The translations under genes and the position numbers were made by a program. A DNA stretch of 64,000 bases, taken from Trujillonella humicola. GTDB lineage: Bacteria; Actinomycetota; Actinomycetes; Mycobacteriales; Geodermatophilaceae. Shown one piece after another: positions 41,966 through 51,161 of this stretch. The notes beneath the pieces were generated by a model. That model was not told where the DNA came from and ran no database searches. It saw only the letters and a list, made by a program, of their open reading frames with translations. Location: the NCBI RefSeq assembly GCF_046233715.1, contig NZ_JBJNRJ010000011.1, positions 1-64,000 on the forward strand, in the 5' to 3' direction. The first letter of the stretch is position 1; every line of letters begins with the position of its first letter.

Positions 41966-42421
41966 GTGACCACACAGGTGCCCATCGCCGAGGACCTGTT
42001 CACCTGGCCGGCGGAGGAGCCCGCGCTCATCGCCGGCCGCGCCTCCGACGGCTCGCTCGTCTTCCCGTACCGCCGCTCCCGCATCGTCGGGGGCACGCGT
42101 GAGGAGCTCGAGCGGGTGGAGCTGCCCCGCCGCGGCACCCTCTGGACCTTCACCACCCAGGTGTTCCGCCCCCCGGCGCCGCCCTACGCCGGGGAGGACG
42201 ACGCGAAGAGCTTCCCGCCCTTCGCCGTCGGCTACGTCGAGCTCCCCGGCGCGCTCCGCGTCGAGACCCGGCTCACCGAGGCCGACCCGGCGAAGCTGCG
42301 GATCGGCCAGGAGATGGAGCTGCGGATCCTGCCCTTCGCGCACGACGCCGAGGGCAACCAGACGATGACCTTCGCCTTCGCACCGGTCGACGGCGAGTCC
42401 AGCGCGAGCGGGGAGAACTGA
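41966..42421 (+). CDS. OB-fold (DUF35-type) thiolase partner without zinc ribbon
   Basis: A 151-residue protein with the layout of acyl-CoA-associated OB-fold partners: an N-terminal segment, a ribbon-like stretch (AGRASDGSLVFPYRRSR) and an OB fold (GTLWTFTTQVF ... PPFAVGYVELPGALRVETRL). The four Zn-binding cysteines normal for this family are all absent. It lies two bases before an SCP-x-type thiolase and probably forms a complex with it, as ChsH2 does with Ltp2 in steroid side-chain degradation. Confidence 0.8.
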   Translation: MTTQVPIAEDLFTWPAEEPALIAGRASDGSLVFPYRRSRIVGGTREELERVELPRRGTLWTFTTQVFRPPAPPYAGEDDAKSFPPFAVGYVELPGALRVETRLTEADPAKLRIGQEMELRILPFAHDAEGNQTMTFAFAPVDGESSASGEN

Positions 42422-42423
42422 CC

Positions 42424-43569
42424 ATGTCTGCGGACGTCGCGATCATCGGCACCGGCCTGCACCCGTTCGGCCGGTACGGGAAGAAGTCCGCGCTCGAGAT
42501 GGGCGAGGACGCCGTCTACGCCGCGCTCACCGACGCCGGGGTGCAGTGGTCGGACATCCAGGCCCTGTACGCGGGCAGCATGGAGGTCAAGAACCCGGAG
42601 GCGATAGTCGGGCTGCTGGGGCTGACCGGCGTGCCGGGGCGGGCGGTCTTCACCGGCTGCGCCACCGGTGCCACCTCGCTGTTCGCCGCTGCCAACGCGA
42701 TCCAGCTGGGGCAGGCCGACGTGGCCATCGCCGTGGGTCTGGACAAGCACCCGCGCGGGGCCTTCTCCGACCACCCGTCGGTGTCCGGGCTGCCGGACTG
42801 GTACGGCGAGCTGGGCCTGTTCCTGACCACGCACTTCTTCGGCATGAAGATCCAGCGCTACATGCACGACCACGGCATCTCCGAGCTCACCCTGGCCCGG
42901 GTCGCCGCGAAGGCCTTCCGCAACGGCCAGGCCACCGCCCACGCCTGGCGCCGCACCCCGATGACCGAGGACCAGATCCTCGAGTCGCCGGTGCTCAACC
43001 ACCCGCTGCGGCAGTTCATGTACTGCGGCCCCAACGAGGGCGCCGCGGCGGTCGTCGTCTGCCGCGCCGACCTCGCGAAGCAGTACACCGATACCCCGGT
43101 GTTCCTGAAGGCCAGCACGCTGCGCAGCCGGCGCGAGGGCGCCTTCGAGCTGCTCTCGCCGTCCTTCCCGCTGGCCGAGGCGCCCAGCCCGACCGTCGAC
43201 GCGTCGAAGGAGGCCTACGAGGCCGCGGGCCTGGGCCCGGAGGACGTCGACGTCATCCAGCTGCAGGACACCGACGCCGGCTCGGAGATCATCCACATGG
43301 CCGAGAACGGGTTCTGCGCGGACGGCGAGCAGGAGGAGCTCCTCGCCGCCGGCGAGACCGAGATCAAGGGCCGGCTGCCGATCAACACCGACGGCGGCCT
43401 GCTGGCCAACGGCGAGCCGGTCGGCGCGTCGGGCCTCCGGCAGATCCACGAGCTGGTCACCCAGCTGCGCGGCCGGGCCGGGGACCGTCAGGTGAACGGC
43501 GCGCGCGTCGGGTACGCCCAGCTGTACGGCGCCCCCGGGACGGCCGCCGTCACCATCCTCTCCCGGTGA
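42424..43569 (+). CDS. SCP-x/lipid-transfer-type thiolase-fold protein
   Basis: A 381-residue thiolase-fold protein of the SCP-x/Ltp branch. The nucleophile-loop Cys is present (FTGCATGATSLF). The catalytic-His loop, normally G-H-P, reads NTDGGLLANGEPVGASG, replacing His with Glu. That change suggests retro-aldol or other non-thiolytic chemistry. It is paired with the preceding OB-fold protein; the stop overlaps the CoA-transferase start. Confidence 0.86.
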   Translation: MSADVAIIGTGLHPFGRYGKKSALEMGEDAVYAALTDAGVQWSDIQALYAGSMEVKNPEAIVGLLGLTGVPGRAVFTGCATGATSLFAAANAIQLGQADVAIAVGLDKHPRGAFSDHPSVSGLPDWYGELGLFLTTHFFGMKIQRYMHDHGISELTLARVAAKAFRNGQATAHAWRRTPMTEDQILESPVLNHPLRQFMYCGPNEGAAAVVVCRADLAKQYTDTPVFLKASTLRSRREGAFELLSPSFPLAEAPSPTVDASKEAYEAAGLGPEDVDVIQLQDTDAGSEIIHMAENGFCADGEQEELLAAGETEIKGRLPINTDGGLLANGEPVGASGLRQIHELVTQLRGRAGDRQVNGARVGYAQLYGAPGTAAVTILSR

Positions 43570-44759
43570 CCGCCCGCTCGGCGGCGCTGGCCGAGCTGGT
43601 CCGGCCCGGTTGCCGGGTCCTGGTCGGCGACGGGCTGGGCAGCCCGCGGTCGGTGTCCGCCGAGCTCTCCGCCGCCGCCCGGGTGGCGGGCGGGGTCCGG
43701 CTCCTGCTGGGCTGGCTGCCGGTCGCCGACCCCGACCTGGACCTGACGGCGTTCGCCGACGCGCGGACGACGATGTCGGGGTACTCGCTCCGCCGGCCCA
43801 TCGACGCCGGGCTGGTGCGCTCGCTGCCGGTGCGGCTGTCGACGGTGCCCGCCCTGCTGCACGGCCCGCTGCGGCCCGACGTGCTGGTCGCCTCGGTCGT
43901 GCGCCGGCCCGACGGCGGTCTCGGCTTCGGCACGGAGGTCTCCTGGCAGCGCGCCGCGGTGGACGCCGGCGCCCTCGTGGCCGGCGTCCTGTCCCCGCGG
44001 ATGCCCTCGTGCGAGGCGGGGCCGCCCCTGCCGGAGGACCGGGTGGTCCTGGTGGGGGAGACCGGCGAGGCCCCGGCCACGCTGGCGTTCACGTCACCCG
44101 GTCCGGTGCACCGGGCAATCGCCGAGCACGTGGCGGCCCTCGTGCCCGAGGGCGCCCGCGTCCAGGTCGGCCCCGGAGCGCTGGGCGGCGCGGTGCTGGA
44201 GGCGCTGCGCACTCCGGTGCTCGTCGACTCCGGGCTGCTGCCGGAGGGCGTGGTCGACCTCGAGGCGCGGGGCCTGCTGCTGGGCACGCCGGTGACCACC
44301 TACCTCGCCGGCGGGCCGCGGCTGCTCGAGTGGGCCGACGGCCGCCCGCTGCTGCACCGGCTCGAGCACACCCACGACGTGACCCGGCTGACCACCGGCG
44401 CCCCGCTGGTCGCGGTGAACACCGCGCTGGAGATCGACGGCCAGGGCCAGGTCAACGTCGAGGGCCTGCCGGGCGCGGCGATCGGCGGCATCGGCGGTCA
44501 CCCCGACTTCGCGCTGGCCGGAGCACGGTCGCCGGGCGGGCTGAGCGTGCTCGCCGTGCCCGCCGCCCACGGGGCCGGCAGCACGCTGGTGGACCGGCTG
44601 TCCGTGCCGGTCACCACCCCCGGGCACGACGTCGACGTCGTCGTCACCGAGCACGGCGCCGCCGACCTGCGCGGCCTCGATCGGACGGAGCGGGCCGCCG
44701 CGCTCGCGGACCTGTGGGCGCGGTCGGCCGCGCCGGACCCGATCCCGGCCGGCCGCTGA
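43566..44759 (+). CDS. Family I CoA-transferase/acetyl-CoA hydrolase-like protein
   Basis: A 397-residue protein of the acetyl-CoA hydrolase/4-hydroxybutyrate CoA-transferase family. NTALEIDGQGQVNVEG carries the glutamate that forms the CoA thioester in this family, followed by GGIGGHPDFALAGA and a VVTEHGAADLRG end. It would transfer CoA between an acid of this pathway and acetyl- or succinyl-CoA, or hydrolyse an acyl-CoA. GTG start inside the GTGA overlap. Confidence 0.85.
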   Translation: MTARSAALAELVRPGCRVLVGDGLGSPRSVSAELSAAARVAGGVRLLLGWLPVADPDLDLTAFADARTTMSGYSLRRPIDAGLVRSLPVRLSTVPALLHGPLRPDVLVASVVRRPDGGLGFGTEVSWQRAAVDAGALVAGVLSPRMPSCEAGPPLPEDRVVLVGETGEAPATLAFTSPGPVHRAIAEHVAALVPEGARVQVGPGALGGAVLEALRTPVLVDSGLLPEGVVDLEARGLLLGTPVTTYLAGGPRLLEWADGRPLLHRLEHTHDVTRLTTGAPLVAVNTALEIDGQGQVNVEGLPGAAIGGIGGHPDFALAGARSPGGLSVLAVPAAHGAGSTLVDRLSVPVTTPGHDVDVVVTEHGAADLRGLDRTERAAALADLWARSAAPDPIPAGR

Positions 44760-44807
44760 CGGTTCCGGCCGCATCCCGCCGCGGCGGACGACACCAGGAG
44801 GCCCGCG

Positions 44808-45827
44808 ATGCGGGTGGACCACCCCGTGGATGCCCAGAGCGGGCAGCTGGACTGCCGGGCCGAGGCCGCCCGCGCCGAGGCCGCCGGCTACGACGGCCTG
44901 TGGCTGAGCGAGATCGCCCACGACCCGTTCCTCGGGCTCGCGCTGGCGGCCACCGCCACCGAGCGGATGGACCTCGGCACGGGCATCGCGGTCGCCTTCG
45001 CCCGGAACCCGATGTCGACCGCGACGCTGGCCAACGACCTGCAGGCCCTGTCGGGCGGCCGGATGATCCTGGGGCTGGGCACCCAGGTCAAGGCGCACGT
45101 CACGCGCCGGTTCAGCATGCCCTGGGGGCAGCCCCGCGCCCGCCTGCGCGAGTACGTGCTGGCGCTGCGCGCCATCTGGGCCTCGTGGCACACCGGCGCG
45201 CCGCTGGACTTCGAGGGCGAGTTCTACACCCACACCCTCATGTCGCCGATGTTCGTGCCGCCGCCGCACCCGCACGGCGCGCCGCCGGTGTTCCTGGCCG
45301 CGGTCGGGGAGGCCATGACCGAGACCGTGGGAGAGGTGGCCGACGGTTTCCTCGTGCACGGGTTCAGCACGGAGCGCTACCTGCGGGAGGTGTCCCTGCC
45401 GGCGCTGCGCCGTGGCCGCGAGCTGGCCGGGGCGACCATGGAGGGGTTCACCGTCAGCGGGATCCCGATGCTGGCCACCGGGCACACCGAGGAGGAGCTG
45501 GCCCGGGCCGTCGCGGACATGCGCGGCCGGATCGCGTTCTACGCCTCGACGCCGGCCTATCGCGCCGTGCTGGAGCTGCACGGCTGGGGCGCCCTCGGCG
45601 ACGAGCTCCACGCGATGACCCGCGAGGGGCGCTGGGCCGAGATGGGCGGCCTCGTCGACGACGACGTGCTGCACACCTTCGCCGTCGTCGGGGAGCCGGC
45701 GCAGGTCGGGGCGGAGCTGCTGCGGCGCTACGGCGACGTGGTCACCCGGATGACGCTGCACTGCCCGCCGGAGGCCGCCGAGCAGGTCCTCGGCACGTTG
45801 CGCGGCGCCGCCGCGGTCGCGCGGTGA
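44808..45827 (+). CDS. LLM-class (F420-dependent type) oxidoreductase
   Basis: A 339-residue luciferase-fold protein, with AAGYDGLWLSEIAHDPFLGLALAA, LGTGIAVAFARNPMSTA and GGRMILGLGTQVKAHVTRRFSMPW, typical of the actinobacterial TIGR03617-like F420-using group. ACCAGGAGG precedes ATG 44808. It stands in a plus-strand run with thiolase, CoA-transferase and hydratase. Confidence 0.87.
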   Translation: MRVDHPVDAQSGQLDCRAEAARAEAAGYDGLWLSEIAHDPFLGLALAATATERMDLGTGIAVAFARNPMSTATLANDLQALSGGRMILGLGTQVKAHVTRRFSMPWGQPRARLREYVLALRAIWASWHTGAPLDFEGEFYTHTLMSPMFVPPPHPHGAPPVFLAAVGEAMTETVGEVADGFLVHGFSTERYLREVSLPALRRGRELAGATMEGFTVSGIPMLATGHTEEELARAVADMRGRIAFYASTPAYRAVLELHGWGALGDELHAMTREGRWAEMGGLVDDDVLHTFAVVGEPAQVGAELLRRYGDVVTRMTLHCPPEAAEQVLGTLRGAAAVAR

Positions 45828-46609
45828 CCGCCCCGCTGCTCGTCGGGGACGTCGGGGCGGTGCGGGTGCTCACCCTGCTCCGGCCGGAGGCCCGCAACGC
45901 GCTGTCCGGCGAGCTGATCAGCGCGCTGTACCGGGCGCTGCGCGAGGTGGACGCCGACGAGGGGGTGCGCGCCGCCGTCCTCACCGGCAGCTACCCGGCG
46001 TTCTGCGCGGGCGTCGACCTCAAGGAGGCCGCCCGCGACGGCGCGGCGTACTTCGCCCGCTTCGACACGGAGAACTGCATCGGTCAGGCCGCGCTCGTGC
46101 GCAAGCCGCTCGTGGGCGCCGTCAACGGGGCGGCCTTCACCGGCGGGCTGGAACTGGCCCTGGGCTGCGACTTCCTCGTCGCCTCCGAGCGGGCGGTGTT
46201 CGCCGACACCCACGTCCGGGTGGGCGTGCTCCCCGGGGGTGGGATGACCGTCCGTCTGCCCGCCCGGGTGGGACCCGCCGCGGCTCGGCGGATGTCGATG
46301 ACGGGCGAGGTGGTCGACGTCGCCCGCGCCGAGCGGCTCGGCCTGGTCACCGAGGTGGTGCCGCACGCGGAGCTGCTGGACCGGGCGGTTGCCCTGGCCT
46401 CGGCCGCGGCCGAGGTGCCGGCGGCGGCGATGGCCGGGCTGAAGGCGCAGTACGCGGCGGGGGAGCGGGCCGTCCTGGGTGGGGCGTTCGCGGCGGAGAC
46501 CGAGCTCGCCGGCCACTGGCAGGCCGACCCGGCCAGCGCCGACCACGCGGGGCTCGAGGAGCGCCGGCGGGCGGTCCTGGAGCGCAACCGCCGTCAGCTC
46601 GGCGGCTGA
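45824..46609 (+). CDS. Enoyl-CoA hydratase/isomerase family protein
   Basis: A 261-residue crotonase-fold protein: RPEARNALSGELISAL, FCAGVDLKEAA, GAAFTGGLELALGCDFLVAS (oxyanion strands) and VRVGVLPGGGMTVRLP. Start GTG 45824 overlaps the previous stop. Ends convergently, overlapping the CoA-transferase at 46594 by 16 bases. Confidence 0.88.
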   Translation: MTAPLLVGDVGAVRVLTLLRPEARNALSGELISALYRALREVDADEGVRAAVLTGSYPAFCAGVDLKEAARDGAAYFARFDTENCIGQAALVRKPLVGAVNGAAFTGGLELALGCDFLVASERAVFADTHVRVGVLPGGGMTVRLPARVGPAAARRMSMTGEVVDVARAERLGLVTEVVPHAELLDRAVALASAAAEVPAAAMAGLKAQYAAGERAVLGGAFAAETELAGHWQADPASADHAGLEERRRAVLERNRRQLGG

Positions 46610-47826
46610 GCGGCGGGCCGGCCCGCCGGTGTCCCGACGGTTCCGGCCGCCACCAGCTCCTCGATCGCCTCCGGTCCGTAGCCGAGCTCGCCGAGCACCT
46701 CCACCGAGTGCTCGCCGACCCGTGGCCCGGGACGGCGGACCGCGGGCAGGGTGTCGTCGAACTGGACCGGGGGCGCGGCCAGCCGGAGGGTGGGGTGCTC
46801 CGGATGCGCCATGAGGTAGCCGTTCGCCTCGACGGCGGGGTCGTGCAGGACCTCGGTCGGCGCGGCGAGGACGGCGAAGATGCACCCCTCCGCCCGCAGC
46901 CTGCGCTCGGCCTCGTCCCGGTCCAGCGCGGCGACCGTGGTGCGGATGCGGGCGTCGACGACCTCCCACGCCGCCCGCCGAGCCCCGGGGTCGGCGAGCT
47001 CGTCGACCAGGTCGTCGAGCCCGAGCGCGCGGCAGGCCTGGGCCCAGTAGCGCGCCTCGTCGAGCATCATCAGCGTCAGCCAGCGGCCGTCGGCGGTGCG
47101 GTACTGGCGGGTCAGCGGGCTGCGGTCCGTCGCCCGGGCGGCCGGCATCTGGGTGCCGCTCATCGAGCTGTAGCCGAGGTCCGGGCCGAGGGTCCAGGCG
47201 GCGGCACCGAGCAGGGAGGTGTCGACCACGGTGCCCTTCCCGGTGCGCAGCACGTGCACGAGGGCGGCGCAGATGCCGCCGGCGAGGAACATGCCCGAGG
47301 GGATGTCGCCCAGGGCGGGCCGCTGCTGGGTCGGCTGCTGGGCGGTCTCGTCGGTGAGCACGTGCGAGACGCCGCCGCGGGCCCAGTAGGAGACCCCGTC
47401 GAACCCGCCGGCCTCGGCGTCGGGCCCGCGCTGGCCCTGCCCGTGCCCCCGGGCGACGACGAGCCTCGGGTTGAGCGCGAAGAGGTCGTCGGGCTCGGTC
47501 CGCAGCTTGCGGCGCACCCGCGGGAGCTGGTTGGTGATGTACACGTCGGCCCACCGGACCAGCCGCTCGAACACCTGCCGGCCCTCCGGGGTCTGCACGG
47601 CGAGGGCTATGCCGCGCTTGTTCCGGTTCACCAACTCGAACATGAAGTCGTAGCCGTCGACCGTGGCGACGAGCCCGGAGCGCACGATCTGCCGCATGGC
47701 GTCGCCCTCGAGGCGCTCGATCTTCACCACCTCGGCGCCGAGGTCGGCCAGCGCGGCCGCGGCGGAGGGGACGAAGCCGTGCTCGGAGAACTCGAGCACC
47801 TTGGTGCCGGCCAGGGGGAGGGTCAT
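46594..47826 (-). CDS. Family III (CaiB/BaiF) CoA-transferase
   Basis: A 410-residue protein: GTKVLEFSEHGFVPSAAAALADLGAEVVKIER opening, then GGFDGVSYWARGG with the aspartate expected to form the acyl-anhydride intermediate, and DIPSGMFLAGGICAALVH. Last gene of the minus-strand operon, 55 bases after the TetR gene. It would load CoA onto a pathway acid from another acyl-CoA. Confidence 0.88.
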   Translation of the reverse strand: MTLPLAGTKVLEFSEHGFVPSAAAALADLGAEVVKIERLEGDAMRQIVRSGLVATVDGYDFMFELVNRNKRGIALAVQTPEGRQVFERLVRWADVYITNQLPRVRRKLRTEPDDLFALNPRLVVARGHGQGQRGPDAEAGGFDGVSYWARGGVSHVLTDETAQQPTQQRPALGDIPSGMFLAGGICAALVHVLRTGKGTVVDTSLLGAAAWTLGPDLGYSSMSGTQMPAARATDRSPLTRQYRTADGRWLTLMMLDEARYWAQACRALGLDDLVDELADPGARRAAWEVVDARIRTTVAALDRDEAERRLRAEGCIFAVLAAPTEVLHDPAVEANGYLMAHPEHPTLRLAAPPVQFDDTLPAVRRPGPRVGEHSVEVLGELGYGPEAIEELVAAGTVGTPAGRPAAQPPS

Positions 47827-47881
47827 CGTCGACTCCTGCGTCGCTGCGGTAGCGCCCCGCCGGTCGACGGGGCGGCCGGTC

Positions 47882-48526
47882 TCAGGGGGTGCCGCCCGGG
47901 ACTGCGCCGTCGGTGGGCGGGCCGGCGCCCAGGACGCCGGTGATCAGGACCGTCACGGCCTGCACCATGTCACCCTCGTCCACCCCCAGCGCCGGCGTGC
48001 GCGCGTGCAGCCAGGAACGCTCCACCAGGGCGATGACGGCGAGTCCGAGGACCGCCGGGGTCTCCGCCGGAGCCCCCGGCTGGCGGGCCTGGAGCCGCCG
48101 GCCGAGGCGGCGGGCCACCTGCAGCTGGCTGCGGCGGGAGGCCTCCCGGAACTCGGCGTCCGCGGGCCCGGCGACTGCCCCGGCCAGCACGAAGGCGCCG
48201 TGCCGGTCCAGGAAGGAGAAGTAGCGGTGCACCCAGCCGGCGACGGCCTCCGGCGGGGCGGGAGCCGGCAGCCCCGACCACCCGTCGACGACGGTCAGGC
48301 ACTCGGCGTGCACGCTGCGGCCGAGGTGCGTGAACACCTCGCGCTTGTCCCGGAAGTAGCTGTAGAAGCCGGCCCGGGAGATGGCGCAGGCCTCGGTGAT
48401 GTCGGCGACGGTGGTGCCGGCGTACCCGGACCGGAGGAACAGGTTCCGGGCGGCGGCGAGGATGGCGTCCCGTGTCCTGGCCGCGCGGGGACCCAGCTGC
48501 GGCGGGCCCTCCGCGTCGGCGCTCAC
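47882..48526 (-). CDS. TetR-family regulator embedded in the acyl-CoA operon
   Basis: A 214-residue TetR protein: HTH at about residues 16-62 (RDAILAAARNLFLRSGYAGT, then TVADITEACAISRAGFYSYF) and helical ligand domain. GTG 48526 overlaps the ligase stop. Because it is co-transcribed with the operon whose promoter carries operator B, it is the best candidate to bind operator B and autoregulate; acyl-CoA ligands are typical for such regulators. Confidence 0.88.
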   Translation of the reverse strand: MSADAEGPPQLGPRAARTRDAILAAARNLFLRSGYAGTTVADITEACAISRAGFYSYFRDKREVFTHLGRSVHAECLTVVDGWSGLPAPAPPEAVAGWVHRYFSFLDRHGAFVLAGAVAGPADAEFREASRRSQLQVARRLGRRLQARQPGAPAETPAVLGLAVIALVERSWLHARTPALGVDEGDMVQAVTVLITGVLGAGPPTDGAVPGGTP

Positions 48527-50040
48527 CGCAGGACCGGGCCCCAGTCGGCCGACGCCCGCAGGGCGGCCTTGTCGACCTTGCCGCCGGGGTTGCGGGGCAG
48601 CGGCTCGGCGGAGACGACGACGTGCTGGGGGCGCTTGAAGTCGGCCAGCACCTCCCGGGCGAACGCGACGACGTCGCCCGGGGTCAGCGCCTCGCCGGGC
48701 CGCGGGACGACGACCACACCGACCCGCTGCCCCAGCCTCGGGTCGGGCACCCCGACGACGGCCACCTCGCCGACCGCGGGCAGGGCGGACAGCGCCGCCT
48801 CGACCTCGACGGAGTAGACGTTCTCCCCGCCCCGGTTGATCAGGTCGGTGCGCCGGTCCAGGACGTGCACCCGCCCCGCGTCGTCGACCCGCACCAGGTC
48901 GCCGGTGTGCAACCAGCCGTCGACGATCGCCTCGGCGGTGGCCTCGGGCCGCTGCCAGTAGCCGCTCATGACCTGCGGCCCGCGCACGAGCAGCTGGCCG
49001 ATCCCGTCGCCGGCCTCGGGACCGAGCAGCGCGAGGTCGGTGGCGGGAACGGCCCGGCCGACCGAGTCGGCGTGCGCGAGCGCGTCGGCGTGTTCCAGCC
49101 CGGTCACGCAGGGCGCCTCGGTCAGGCCGTAGCCCGGACGCAGCTGCGCCGCGGGGAACGTCCGCATCAGCTCCGCGACCTGCGCCGGGGGCGTCGGCGC
49201 GGCGCCGTAGACGACCCGGCGGACGCCGGAGGGGTCCAGCCCGGCGAACCCGGGGGACCGCAGGGCCTGCCAGTACATCGCGGGCACGCCGTTGAGCAGG
49301 TCGATGCGCTCCTCGCCGATGGCCCGGACCCAGGCGCCCACCTCGAACGCGGGCAGGATCACCACCGCCCCGCCGGCGGCGAGGGCCGGCAGCCACTGCA
49401 TGCCCGCGGCGAGGACGTGGAACAGCGGCGCCGCCACGAGCGTCCGGGTCGGCTCGGTCCGGCCGAGCTCCAGGGCGAGCCGGCACTGCTCCGCGGCCGA
49501 CAGCAGTGCCCGGTGCGAGAGCATCGCGCCCTTGGCCCGGCCGGTCGTGCCGCTGGTGTAGAACATCGCGCCCAGGGAATCCGGGTCGGCGTCCTCGGCC
49601 CCGGCGTCGGCCGGCCGGCCGTCGGGCAGCGCCCCGTCGACCACGAGCGCCGCCCCGCTGTCGGTCACCACGTGCGTGACCTCGGCCCCGGTCAGCCGGG
49701 TGTTGACCGGGACGGGCACCGCACCGGCCAGCACCGCGCCGAGGAAGGCCAGGCACCAGTCGGCGCCGTTGGGCAGCCGGATCGCGACCCGGTCCCCGGT
49801 GCCGACACCGGCGTCGCGCAGGCCGCCGGCCACCCGCGCGGCGCCGTCCCACAGCTCGCGGTGGTCCAGCCGCCGGCCGGTGCCGAGGTCGACCACCGCC
49901 TCGGCGCCGGGGGAGCGCCGCACCGTCTCCCGGGCCATGGTGGCCAGGTTCGGCGCCAGCCCGGGCAGCCGCGGGCCCGCCGGACCGGCGACGACGTCCG
50001 CCCCGGAGGGGACCCCGGGGACGGCGACGGGGGCGCTCAC
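48523..50040 (-). CDS. Acyl-CoA synthetase (AMP-forming)
   Basis: A 505-residue class I adenylate-forming ligase: P-loop FYTSGTTGRAKGAM, LRPGYGLTEAP, HTGDLVRVDDAG, hinge DLINRGGENVYSVEVE and catalytic lysine in PRNPGGKVDKAAL. Start GTG 50040 overlaps the preceding dehydrogenase stop. Activates a carboxylic acid of the pathway to its CoA ester; specificity unknown. Confidence 0.92.
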   Translation of the reverse strand: MSAPVAVPGVPSGADVVAGPAGPRLPGLAPNLATMARETVRRSPGAEAVVDLGTGRRLDHRELWDGAARVAGGLRDAGVGTGDRVAIRLPNGADWCLAFLGAVLAGAVPVPVNTRLTGAEVTHVVTDSGAALVVDGALPDGRPADAGAEDADPDSLGAMFYTSGTTGRAKGAMLSHRALLSAAEQCRLALELGRTEPTRTLVAAPLFHVLAAGMQWLPALAAGGAVVILPAFEVGAWVRAIGEERIDLLNGVPAMYWQALRSPGFAGLDPSGVRRVVYGAAPTPPAQVAELMRTFPAAQLRPGYGLTEAPCVTGLEHADALAHADSVGRAVPATDLALLGPEAGDGIGQLLVRGPQVMSGYWQRPEATAEAIVDGWLHTGDLVRVDDAGRVHVLDRRTDLINRGGENVYSVEVEAALSALPAVGEVAVVGVPDPRLGQRVGVVVVPRPGEALTPGDVVAFAREVLADFKRPQHVVVSAEPLPRNPGGKVDKAALRASADWGPVLR

Positions 50041-51161
50041 ACGCCCAGCTGCGCCAGCAGCCGCTCGTGGTAGACGGCGGGACCGCCGAAGAGCAGCTGG
50101 GAGGACTTGGCCCGGCGGAAGTAGAGGTGGGCGGGGTGCTCCCAGGTGAACCCGATCCCGCCGTGCACCTGGATGTTCTCCGCGGCGGCGAACAGGAAGG
50201 ACTCCGAGCAGACGACGTGGGCCACGGCGGCGGCCACGCCGGGGGCGGGTGCCCCCTCCACGCCGGCCAGGGCGTCGGCGGCCTCGGTGGCGGCGGCCTC
50301 GGCGAGCTGCACGCGCACGAACATGTCCGCGCACTTGTGCTTGACCGCCTGGAACGAGCCGATGGCGCGGCCGAACTGCACCCGCTCGCGGGCGTAGCCG
50401 GTGGCGGCCTCCATACAGGCACGGGCGCCGCCGACCTGCTCGGCCGCCAGTGCCGTGGTCGCCACGTCGAGGACCCGGTCGACCACGCCGGCGGCCGAGC
50501 CCGGGCTGCCGAGCGGCACCGCGGCGACGCCGGCGAACGTGACCCGGGCCAGCCGCCGGGTCGGGTCCAGGGTGCGCAGGGGCGTGCGGGTGACCCCCGG
50601 CGCGTCCCCGGGGACGGCGAAGAGGGTGGGGCCCCGGTCGGTGGCGGCGGCGACGAGCAGCACGTCGGCGGTGGCGCCGTCGAGCACGAGGGACTTCTCC
50701 CCGCTCAGGGTCCAGCCCGACCCGGTGTCCACCGCGGTGGTGGCCAGCCGGTCGGTCCGCCACTGGCCGTCGGCCTCGGCGACGGCCAGGGTCGCCGTCG
50801 CCTTACCCGCGGCGATGCCCGGCAGGTGGGCGGCCTGGGCGGCCTGGTCACCGGAGGCGACCAGCGCGGTGGCGGCGAGGACGACGGTCGAGAAGAAGGG
50901 GCTCGGCAGCAGGGCGCGGCCCATCTCCTCGAGGACGACGCGCAACTCGACGGGGCCGTACCCGTCGCCGCCGTGCTCGGCGGGCAGGACGAGCGACTGC
51001 AGGCCGAGCTGCTCGGCCATCTGCGCCCAGACCGACGGGTCGTGGCCGAGGTCGGACTCCATGACCCGGCGGACGTGCTCCTCGCCGGACCGGTCGGCGA
51101 GGAAGTCGCGGACCGAGCTGCGCAGCTCGTCGAGCTCGGCCTGGGTGGCGGACTCGCTCAC
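50037..51161 (-). CDS. Acyl-CoA dehydrogenase (subunit-type)
   Basis: A 374-residue ACAD. The N-terminal helical domain, the mid beta-domain (WTLSGEKSLVLDGATADVLLVAA) and C-terminal helices (ARERVQFGRAIGSFQAVKHKCADM, IQVHGGIGFTWEHPAHLYFRR) are visible. Overlap with the preceding dehydrogenase gene (GTG 51161) suggests the pair forms an alpha2beta2 enzyme as in actinobacterial steroid catabolism. Confidence 0.9.
   Translation of the reverse strand: MSESATQAELDELRSSVRDFLADRSGEEHVRRVMESDLGHDPSVWAQMAEQLGLQSLVLPAEHGGDGYGPVELRVVLEEMGRALLPSPFFSTVVLAATALVASGDQAAQAAHLPGIAAGKATATLAVAEADGQWRTDRLATTAVDTGSGWTLSGEKSLVLDGATADVLLVAAATDRGPTLFAVPGDAPGVTRTPLRTLDPTRRLARVTFAGVAAVPLGSPGSAAGVVDRVLDVATTALAAEQVGGARACMEAATGYARERVQFGRAIGSFQAVKHKCADMFVRVQLAEAAATEAADALAGVEGAPAPGVAAAVAHVVCSESFLFAAAENIQVHGGIGFTWEHPAHLYFRRAKSSQLLFGGPAVYHERLLAQLGV

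Noticed and set aside
43610..45823. Very long open frame ahead of the hydratase at 45824
   Set aside because: It reads through the CoA-transferase and LLM genes in a GC-rich shadow frame without domains.
48527..50422. Long N-terminal extension of the TetR protein on the minus strand
   Set aside because: It is a shadow of the acyl-CoA ligase; TetR begins at GTG 48526.
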